DNA of 15,270 bases from Stagonosporopsis chrysanthemi. Lineage: Eukaryota > Ascomycota > Dothideomycetes > Pleosporales > Didymellaceae. The stretch spans positions 1-15,270 of the forward strand of contig JAFISE010000354.1 in NCBI GenBank assembly GCA_022560025.1, read 5' to 3'. Position numbers and translations under genes: made by a program. The notes under the pieces are model-generated. The model saw only the letters and a list, made by a program, of their open reading frames with translations, was not told where the DNA came from and ran no database searches. Numbering within the stretch: position 1 is the stretch's first letter; the number at the start of each line of letters is the position of its first letter. This document shows positions 8,601 to 15,270 of this stretch, one piece after another.

Positions 8601-9258
8601 GATGGCGATTGCGCGTGTGAGTACAGCTGCAAGCGCTTTCGTGAAGAAGAACTTCACAAAAATTTAGCAGGGATGTTTGACCGATGTTCAGCCGGCGGAG
8701 CACCAGCACCTCCGCATCCACACCGCACGGCAAACGATCCATTCCACCATGATTAAACGTCCAGTTGTGAACAGAATACTAATCTATATGCAGCTGCGCC
8801 AAACTGTCACGATAGCCATTCTCTCACGTGACCGTGCGCGTGTGTCTGGCGTCTATCCCCGCCCTACCCGTCAAAGCCGCCGTTAGAACCGCGCAAAGCC
8901 GACCCTATCAAGCATCACACCGTCCTTGAGACGCCATAATCGCTAGGCCGACATCACATGACCCGTTCGCTCCTATGCACACATCATCGCGAGCACAAAG
9001 ACACCAGCAGATGACCCCCAGGGTGACTATTGTGCAAGAGCATCGGATTCGATTGGTCCGTTATTCCGACTCCGAAGGGTCCTTCCGGGCAGAGTAGGTA
9101 CTAGTAGGCAACTGACCCAATATGAATATGACTGCAGCGCCAGCCTGATGACACTGAAACGCTCTTGCGGCTCTCCTACATCCCCTCCCGACTCCACTTC
9201 CTTTCCTTACCCTATTTCTCGCTCGACAAACACTTAGTTCACCTTCCTGAGTTCAATC
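8601..9258. promoter_or_regulatory. divergent promoter region between UTP18 (left) and the GNAT gene (right)
   Basis: The two genes are transcribed outward from this 658-bp region. CCAAT occurs at 9117-9121 on the plus strand and, as ATTGG, at 9052-9056. A CT-rich stretch at about 9170-9235 directly precedes the GNAT start, as is common around fungal transcription starts. Cbf1/CDEI-like RTCACRTG matches lie at 8824-8832 (minus orientation, GTCACGTGA) and 8953-8960 (ATCACATG). AAAAATTT at 8658-8665, close to the UTP18 start, resembles the yeast RRPE element. Motif functions are inferred from yeast. Confidence 0.6.
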
Positions 9259-10023
9259 ATGGCTATCTCCAAGACACCACCGACCAAAGCCACAACCTCA
9301 GGAAATCCAGACCTTCGAGTCTCTCTCTTGAAAGCCGAGGAAGCAGAACAATACATGCGCGTTCGACATGAAGTGTTCCGCTCCACCGTCAATAAGGTCC
9401 TCTACTCGCGCGGCGAACCCTGTCAGCAGACTCTCGACAGAGTGACAGAAGAAATCCGAGATGGCGTGGTAAACAAAGGCATCCTCTACCTCAAGTGCGT
9501 CGACATCCATACTGGCGAGATCGTCGCAGGCGCGCGATGGCGGTGCGTCAAGCCTGCAGACCCCACCGCGACGGAGCGGTCGTGGGAGGAGGTGGATGAA
9601 AGCTCTAAGCCCTCAGAGCCGTACGAGGAGAGCGATCCCGAGCTGTTCCATGCGCTGCATGATCTTTTTGATGAGAACAAGCGCGAAATCTTGCAGAATC
9701 GCTCGCATTATGTTCTCGACACGCTAGTGACGTTGCCACAGCATGAGAGGAGGGGCGCGGGGAGTATGCTGGTGCGGTGGGGGACAGAGAGGGCGGATGA
9801 AGCGGGCGTTGAGGCTTATCTTGAGGCGAGTCCGATGGGGGCGCCGATGTATGCGAGACATGGGTTTGAGCCTGTCAGGAAGGTGGCGCTGGACTTGAGG
9901 AAGTATGGAGGCGACCAGGTGTTGGAGTTTATTGTGAGTACCAGTTTGCATTATTTGCGTTTCGCGACTGACAACTTGTAGCTTATGAAGAGGCCGGCCA
10001 CAGTAAAGGTTGGCACGCCCTGA
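9259..10023 (+). CDS. GNAT-family N-acetyltransferase (238 aa, two exons)
   Basis: Predicted acetyl-CoA-dependent N-acyltransferase, substrate unknown. The model joins 9259-9933 and 9982-10023. Start MAISKTPPTK lies in an ATCATGG context. Residues 19-45 carry an early GNAT strand/helix (DLRVSLLKAEEAEQYMRVRH). The core motif A is at about 155-185: YVLDTLVTLPQHERRGAGSM, with the Q-x-x-R-R-G-A-G acetyl-CoA pyrophosphate loop. It is followed by AYLEASPMGAPMYARHGF, the usual C-terminal GNAT motif. A charged insert (DPTATERSWEEVDESSKP...) separates the early and core motifs, as in many fungal family members. The intron at 9934-9981 (48 nt) is GTGAGT...CTGAC...TTGTAG, phase 0; splicing gives an end EFILMKRPATVKVGTP. 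The unspliced frame stays open until the TAG that is itself the acceptor. Small-molecule or amino-terminal substrates are both possible. Confidence 0.9.
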
Positions 10024-11030
10024 ACCGCTTGGGGATATTGGTCTGAGAGCACGTCGGTAATGATTTCTGCTGAGCAGCAAAGACTGAAGCAAATCTTACA
10101 ATGGTCACAAAGGCTCTTGTATTGGCTGCTGGCACAACGACGCCATCAACACGTAGCTAGTAGGTTGGTCGGTCGAGGAAGCGGCTTCCAGTTGGAGCGG
10201 TCAGTCCGAAATGAGTTTTTTAATCTCTTTCAGTCGAAGTGTATACAGGGGCAGTCAGGTTATACAATCTGTTCACATCCTGTCGGCTAGGTATCTGTAG
10301 TCTCGACTCCTCACTTCCGTTTCGCACGCGCACAACGAGTACGTCACGGATTCAATATAACGTACCACTAAACTGCCGCCTGTCGATAGATTCGAATAGG
10401 CTTTGCCCGTACCTACACAAAGTCACAGATAATATCTACCATCGAGTTTGATCTTTGAAGACGAGCATGTCTGATGCCTGAGAGCTTATATGTAAGCTTG
10501 GTGGCGTATTCCGTGCTTCTTAGTTCGAGAGCGTTGAAGCGTCCTCCCCCAGTTGTCGCGTTTAAGCGGTGACGTTACAAAAAGGCAGCAAAGCAGGTGT
10601 CGCTCCATTAGCTGGAGACCTGAATACAACCTTCAGCAACACATCGTCCACGAAGCAGTTCTTATGCTGTCCATTGGCAGTGAACCTTACACAGAGATTA
10701 AGAATAACGTATTCGTTGATGGGAAGAAGGAATCCTAAGGGAGTATACAATTCTAAGACCCCTTGGCGTCGTGATCTATGAAATGCTTCGTTTAGGCGGC
10801 TTAGAGCAGGCAGACAGAGACTGCATGCTTCATTAATGTTGCCTAACTCTTTTCGGACGACTTTGTTGGGGCTCGAAGTGATTAGGGTAATAGCAATATC
10901 CGGGGTGGTAAAAATCTGGGGTGTCTAAACAAGCGTGGGTGTCGTATAGATATTCGGTGTTGGGTTGACCAAGAAGAGTGGTATTGTTCTGGTGGGCGTT
11001 GACCACGGCTATAGTGTGATCGGCGCTGCT
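10024..11030. other. gene-poor intergenic region between the convergent GNAT and HET genes
   Basis: About 1 kb. The genes on both sides converge on it, so both 3' UTRs should lie here. Open frames at 10060-10290, 10239-10451 and 10553-10781 have no recognisable domain and no consistent splice structure. The only stretch worth noting is 10836-11030 on the minus strand, which stays open in the HET gene's last frame after its stop (see findings). I saw no tRNA-like fold. Confidence 0.6.
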
Positions 11031-12183
11031 CTAAATCCGGCTCATGACGACCTTGTCTGTAAATCTGATGTATCGGAACAGTCTCATTTCAGTTGTGATG
11101 TTCTTGAACTGCGAGTTCCCCAGTAGGTTCACGTATGTGTTGGTCTGCAGGTTCCCAAATCGAGCAAACCTTCCATCGTTTGTCGAGATGTCTTGAAGCA
11201 AAATTGCGCATAGTGAATCGCTTCGTTCCGCTCTACCACAACCCAAGATAGCCAGAAGCTGATTGCCTTGTAGCTCGATAACGGGCAAAGATAGATGGAG
11301 GCCCTTATTGTTGATTAAAATAGGCGTACGAAGTCCCTCCTTATAGCCTTCTACTACGGGAAAAGGTGAACGAACGATATTGTGTGAAGTTTCGAATGAT
11401 GCAGGCGCAGGTGCGAGGAGGCCGAACGTGTTGAATTTTGATTGCCGTAGGGGTGGTTCCCACACGAAGAGGCTCGTGTCATCGTGCATCTGTAGAATTT
11501 CAAGTTGCAATCTTTGGAAAGCGGCGGCAATGCGTTCACCATATAGCAGTGGCATACGAACATCAAAGATGCCAAACAAACAATACGCCAAGTCTTCCTC
11601 TTTACTCGTGGTTTGTGAAACCCAGGACATGCGCTGAGCAATGCTTGCCTTTTCAAGGTGCCGCCCCCAAAGGAAAACCTGCGGTATATTGGTGATCTCT
11701 GAGATTGTGGTAGCCATATCTTCCTTTGTACCAATCTTGTCCCAGTCACGGTCAAAGAATGCAACACTCTGTGGAGCAATGAGCTCTTGCAGAGTCCAGC
11801 CGCGCGTGAACCATCTTGATTTCCCAAGACCTTGCCGAGATGTTACGTCCACCACGTAGACATAACAGGTTTCGACTTCTGATACCAATAGAACATGGAA
11901 TTGATAGCTTCGCTGAGTTCGGTGTAGTTCGGTTTGTCGATGCAGCAAGTGTCGATCCAGAAATACTTAATTCCGTCTTTGCGTGCTTGCTCCCTGCAAC
12001 CACGTAGCTTTGCGGACGCCTCGTCCTTTCCCTCAATGAGAAGAACTCCGAATGGACCCAGCCTTTCATATCTAGGTAAGAGATCTCGGTTTCACCCCAA
12101 ACATGGGAGAGAATCGCGTAATCGTCATCCGGCAGACTGTGGAACTCTCTGAATTGGAGATCTTTAACATTCAAAACCCGCAT
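11031..12183 (-). pseudogene. HET-domain (heterokaryon incompatibility) gene with two frameshifts
   Basis: HET-domain proteins mediate non-self recognition and cell death on hyphal fusion. The three diagnostic blocks are here in order but in three different frames. Frame A starts MRVLNVKDLQFREF at 12183 and includes YAILSHVWGE (12094-12120). Frame B carries KLRGCREQA and YFWIDTCCID (the latter near 11936-11965) and SEAINSMFYWY. Frame C carries CYVYVVDV, RWFTRGWTLQELIAPQS, the EEDLAYCLFGIFDVRMPLLYGE segment and ends at a TAG at 11031. The shifts are near 12055-12060 and at 11868-11869; each looks like one missing base. No GT-AG intron repairs the second. For the first, a poor GTCCAT...AAAG intron of 50 nt could restore frame but would remove a segment that looks coding. 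Disruption by sequencing error is possible, though the other genes here are intact. Total length would be about 384 residues, short for the family. Confidence 0.85.
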
Positions 12184-13179
12184 TCTATCCGAGGTATATA
12201 CGTGAGCGACTGGCAGCGGTGAAGGTAAGTCTTGTCAGGAGCGCAGCTTGAGACGTTCAACGGAGTTCAGCAGCTTAAATGACGAGGCTGGGAAGACGCA
12301 TAAGTCTAGGAAGGTAGAACCGTGGTGAGGCTCAGAAGGCTGCGGGAGCGAAATCCTGCTGGATTGAAATATGATGAGGTTTTGTCACCGCGAGAATAAA
12401 AAAGTGCGAGGATGAAGGCTGCGATTCGAAGAACTGTGAGGCTGAAAAGGCTGTAATTACCAGCGTCAGCGATGTAAGCACGTCACGTGTCTGCCAGCCA
12501 ATAGGCATGCGCCAACGCCTTTTGGTATACAACATCCACGTACTCACGTACTATGATGCAAGTACACGCCATCATACTGGAATATACCGAGAAAACAGCG
12601 CTGGTTTCATAAGCGCCGAGGAAGTGAGTTTGACCGGAGAACAATTCATTTGAAATGTGTAGAACATCGGGAGAAGAACTCAGTTTGAGACCTAAGGATT
12701 TTGTTTCATTCTTTGGATCTCGAGATCGAGATATGTGCTGGTAAAGACCGTGGGCGACTGCTGGAGCAGCAAAGCAACGAAAAGAAGACAAGAACGAAGA
12801 TTTGCCAAGCGAGGGGAATGGGATACATGATCCTGTGTTTCAAAACGCATGACGCAATTACACACCTAAGGTAATTCGATGAGGGGTTTGTGAGCAGGGG
12901 TTTGTGCTATTTCCGGTCAGCGTTGGTTGTGGCTCACGGCACTTATAATTCAGTACCTCCTGGTCATCGAGAGCAATTAGTCGGCCCAGTTTACATGCAA
13001 GCCTTCTTCAAGCTCCTCGGCGTGAGACACCCCTAGAGCGTTTTCGCAATGGCTGAAGAACTTCTTCAAAGATGTCAAATGAACTCTTCGATGCCGTTCG
13101 TCTGCCACCTCACAAACGCTCTACGGGAGCCTCGCGTCCAGGAGCCTAACGAGAGCCTCATGCTAGAGCGAGCAAGTCG
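12184..13179. other. intergenic region upstream of the HET pseudogene
   Basis: About 1 kb between the HET start and the RNase III-like gene's stop, both on the minus strand. It should hold the HET promoter and the RNase III-like 3' UTR. A GTCACGTG Cbf1-like site is at 12482-12489. Three imperfect 20-bp repeats lie at 12325-12455. A 102-codon minus-strand frame (12483-12791) and a 40-codon one (12706-12828) are unassigned. The 13120-13180 stretch repeats GAGCCT three times. No other coding signal was recognised. Confidence 0.55.
12325..12455. repeat. three imperfect 20-bp repeats in the HET upstream region
   Basis: GTGAGGCTCAGAAGGCTGCG (12325-12344), GTGCGAGGATGAAGGCTGCG (12404-12423) and GTGAGGCTGAAAAGGCTGTA (12436-12455) share a GTGAGGCT-x(3-4)-AAGGCTG pattern. 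A partial GAGGCTG copy occurs at 12284-12290. They lie 140-270 bp upstream of the HET ATG on the minus strand. Protein-binding sites or remnants of a small tandem duplication are both possible. Confidence 0.5.
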
Positions 13180-13770
13180 TTAGGCATCGATTGAAGATCC
13201 TGTGAGGACTGCAAGCGAGGTGCAGTCCGTGTACTTCAGAAGCTCGTGGTCGAAGAAGCCAAGGTTCTCCATGATTGCACGAACGGCTTCGAGATCGCTG
13301 TTGCTGTCTTCAAAGACGGCGCCGATGTTGGCCTCGAGAGCTGTAGCCATCATCCGGTTCGAGATGCGGGACGTGTGACCTGGGTTTTTGATAACCCAGG
13401 CGTCGAGACCAAGCTTGAAGCCACGACGGGCGAGGGAGGCTTCGGATATCGAGTCTTGTTGGATGCGCGTCCAATCTCCTTTGACAAGGTGATTTCCTGT
13501 AATAATTCAGCTTTTTGTTTTAGTATTCAAGCGGATCGGATGATGACCTTGACTGTCTCGGGCTCGGTACCACATCTTGCTAAGAACCATATCGAGTGCT
13601 TTATCGCCGATGATTGCAAGATCGTCATTCCTTCGGAGAAGATGAAATTGTCCGTTGTGGATGATTGGCGCGCCACGATCGGAGTTCAGGGCTTCGATCC
13701 CAATAAGTTTGTTTATGTACACACGACCGAGTGTCTGCTCCACATGAGCGAGCAGGCTTGATGCGTTCAT
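13180..13770 (-). CDS. short RNase III-domain protein with degenerate active site (179 aa, two exons)
   Basis: Single-domain RNase III-like protein without a dsRNA-binding domain. The model is complement of 13548-13770 and 13180-13496. The intron (13497-13547, 51 nt) runs GTCATC...TACTAAA...TTACAG, phase 1; its donor is weak. Start MNASSLLAHVEQTLG lies in AGAATGA context. The RNase III signature appears as NDDLAIIGDKALDMVL (48-63), followed by SKMWYRARDSQGNHLVKGDW across the junction, EASLARRGFKLGLDAWV, and MATALEANIGAVFED (124-138). By comparison with E. coli RNase III (E41, D45, D114, E117), D56 and E129 are kept, but A52 replaces the first Glu and T126 the second Asp. This suggests impaired catalysis, or a role as a structural or RNA-binding relative, as in mitochondrial ribosomal RNase III-like proteins. 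I recall similar small fungal proteins with the same substitutions, but did not check. Family assignment is strong; function is unknown. Confidence 0.88.
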
Positions 13771-14226
13771 TCTTTGATGGAGTAATGAGTTTACTTGAAA
13801 GACCGAGAATGTAGATTTTGGTGATCAATGGAAGCGTGAGAGAAAGAAGATGCCGGCCTTCGACGCAGTCTGATGTCCCTTTATGTCTTTGCGTGGTATG
13901 TAGGGGTTAGCTGGCCAACCTCGCCAGCCACATTCCACAGCTAGCCACTTACTCTACGCAGCTAGATGTTTGCTCAGCCACAGACCCAGCTAGATTTACT
14001 TCTGCTTCACCCGTGATGTGGAAGGTACTCTACAACTTATGCTGTGTTGACATGGCGTCGCCTTCGGACACTCATTGTCGTAGCCTTACTTCGAAACCAC
14101 GTCTACCTACAGATATTCAACTCTACCCATAAGGTCGATGCACGACCGTACAGAAGTGTCAGCATTCTGGAGTGCAGAGTGAGGCGCTGGGACACCAGCT
14201 CCATGACGTTGTCATCGATGGCGTAA
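13771..14226. other. upstream region of the RNase III-like gene, no gene recognised
   Basis: About 450 bp. It should contain the promoter of the minus-strand RNase III-like gene. A short AGCCAC/GCTAG-rich patch at 13925-13995 is mildly repetitive. A 26-codon plus-strand frame from the ATG at 14052 stops at 14130 and continues open in the same frame afterwards; it may belong to the relic described next, but has no recognisable motif. Confidence 0.5.
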
Positions 14227-14875
14227 GATGTTGTAGACGTCGGCATCCGACTACTCTGCTATCGCCAAGCATATCAAAAGAATAAAGCCAGCAAAGTCAA
14301 ATTAAAAGAGCACTTCGATAGTATTCTCCAATACCTAGCCTGGAAGTACGAAAATGAAGTTCAGCTGAACGACAAAGACGCCATGGGTCAGGTAGTCCAT
14401 TACTTGTGTGTAGCTAACACGCACCTCGTGACCAGCTGTGGATCTGAAACCACCCAGGTGACTTGCAGCTGACGTTCAGCCACGAAGTCAGAGCAATTCG
14501 AAGAAGGGCCTTCTGCAATTCCACGGGGATCGAAGGACAACTTAAAAACGAGGTTAAGTAGTGGACTAGAAGAGAATCTGTCGCAGAGCCAAAGGCCTAC
14601 TTGAACGCGCCAACTCAGGGCTCGAATGCACGTGTATTTTGGCTCTCTTTTGGTCGCGACAGGATCGAGATCGAAGCGTAAAGGATTAGCATACTCTGCG
14701 CTCGAAGGACAAAGACCCGGCGACGCTGAAGTGGGTGCTGGAAAATTGCTGGAGCGGAATGGAGGCGGCGTTCAAAGATCTGGCCTACCGGGGAGGAAGT
14801 AGAGGAATGCTGATCAAGAGTGCACTGACTGTGGAAGGTAGTAGAGAATTCTCACTTCGAGATAATGTGGAGTAG
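14227..14875 (+). pseudogene. possible gene relic: three coding-like fragments
   Basis: I do not recognise the product. Three plus-strand stretches look coding in amino-acid texture. The first is open 14227-14391 and includes KLKEHFDSILQYLAWKYENE and ends NDKDAMGQ. The second is 14469-14558 (LTFSHEVRAIRRRAF...STGIEGQLKNE), stopped by TAG at 14559. The third is 14690-14872 (SKDKDPATLKWVLENCWSGM...), stopped at 14873. A GTAGTC...GCTAAC...TTGCAG intron at 14392-14468 joins the first two in frame, which supports a spliced origin. I could not find an intron that cleanly passes the TAG at 14559, and no convincing start. It may be a decayed gene or a multi-exon gene I have not resolved. Confidence 0.3.
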
Positions 14876-15261
14876 AAAGGCTTCCTATCGCAAGCGCCCT
14901 ATAGCGTGGGCGGACCAGTAGTCGTATACAGCACCTGCTTTTCTCCTTGCATAGCTTCGGGGTTACTTCTCTTCGCATCGTCAAGGAGGATTGTTAGGCT
15001 ACTTGTATCTCTCCGTCGCGTGTCGGTTTGAGCTGGCGCTATTCGGAGGACTGAGTAGCAGTCGTTCGTGCCAACGTCATCACCGTTGTAACATGGCTTC
15101 GAAGCGAAATCCAGTATCCTTTGCAAAGCTCGCATCACAACGGCACTGATATCGATATTCGCGCCACCTTATACCGTGTCTGTGCGCGTGACGCCCGGAT
15201 TCGCGTGACGCCCGATCACCAAAACAAGCATCTATCTTCAACGCGTCATAACTCAACAACC
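14876..15261. promoter_or_regulatory. probable promoter and 5' leader of a plus-strand gene starting at the right edge
   Basis: No coding signal on the plus strand. A 78-codon minus-strand frame (14899-15135) has no recognisable domain. A 13-bp direct repeat CGCGTGACGCCCG occurs at 15185-15197 and 15202-15214, followed by a TC-containing leader (CATCTATCTTCAACGCGTCA) up to the ATG at 15262. GTGACG is CRE-like, but assignment to a factor is speculative. Confidence 0.4.
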
Positions 15262-15270
15262 ATGGCACCT
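15262..15270 (+). CDS. probable start of a gene truncated by the window edge (3 codons visible)
   Basis: Only ATG GCA CCT is visible. The context CAACAACCATGGCA is close to an ideal fungal Kozak sequence (A at -3, G at +4), and the preceding 60 bases look like a typical pyrimidine-containing leader. Nothing can be said about the product. It could be chance. Confidence 0.35.

Noticed and set aside
8601..8657. Upstream extension of UTP18 to a GTG at 8657
   Set aside because: GTG is not an expected nuclear start; the ATG at 8600 has a good context and no further in-frame ATG precedes it.
10881..10892. Telomere-like TTAGGG
   Set aside because: A single copy (TTAGGGTAA), so not a telomeric or interstitial telomere array.
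11752..12183. 143-codon minus-strand frame as an independent gene
   Set aside because: Its first 41 or so residues are the HET N-terminus, and the remainder is out-of-frame HET sequence after the first shift.
13246..13761. 171-codon plus-strand open frame
   Set aside because: Starts at GTG and shows no family; the opposite strand encodes an RNase III domain across two exons.
14899..15135. 78-codon minus-strand open frame
   Set aside because: No recognisable motif, and it lies in the probable promoter of the gene starting at 15262.

Overview
The window looks like the nuclear genome of a filamentous ascomycete (Pezizomycotina; Dothideomycetes is my best guess, from gene content only). The evidence is short spliceosomal introns of 48-82 nt with fungal-type branch sites (one perfect TACTAAC, several CTGAC), a HET-domain gene, a Ser/Thr-rich type II surface protein of a kind common in these fungi, and a fungal Utp18 homologue. 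I saw no prokaryotic-style operons, insertion sequences or CRISPR arrays.

Layout, left to right. (1) 1-941, minus strand: the first three exons of a two-finger CCCH zinc-finger protein related to yeast Lee1; it runs off the left edge, and one of its introns appears to be GC-AG. (2) 942-1949: a microsatellite-rich intergenic region. (3) 1950-6134, minus: one intronless 1394-aa Ser/Thr-rich membrane protein with a cysteine-containing C-terminal domain. (4) 6562-8600, minus: two-exon UTP18, an SSU-processome WD40 protein carrying an LFFFD motif that fits the exosome/Mtr4 arch-interaction consensus. (5) 8601-9258: a shared, divergent promoter region. (6) 9259-10023, plus: a GNAT-family acetyltransferase whose last 14 codons lie on a separate 3' exon. 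(7) 10024-11030: mostly empty. (8) 11031-12183, minus: a HET-domain gene broken by two apparent single-base deletions. (9) 13180-13770, minus: a short two-exon RNase III-like protein, hidden because neither exon alone looks convincing; two of its four metal-binding positions appear substituted. (10) 13771-15261: a poorly coding stretch with three coding-like fragments on the plus strand. (11) 15262: a strong-context ATG that probably starts another plus-strand gene cut by the right edge.

The left part (to about 10 kb) looks like ordinary, conserved euchromatin: rRNA processing, RNA/DNA-binding zinc finger, cell-surface protein and acetyltransferase. The right part (10-15 kb) is gene-poor and accessory in character, with a decaying incompatibility gene, a degenerate RNase III paralogue and relic-like fragments. 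The genes do not form an obvious cluster or pathway. The most interesting items are the pseudo-RNase III, the HET gene's staged decay, the GNAT intron whose acceptor is also the stop codon of the unspliced reading frame, and the probable GC-AG intron inside a zinc-finger codon block.
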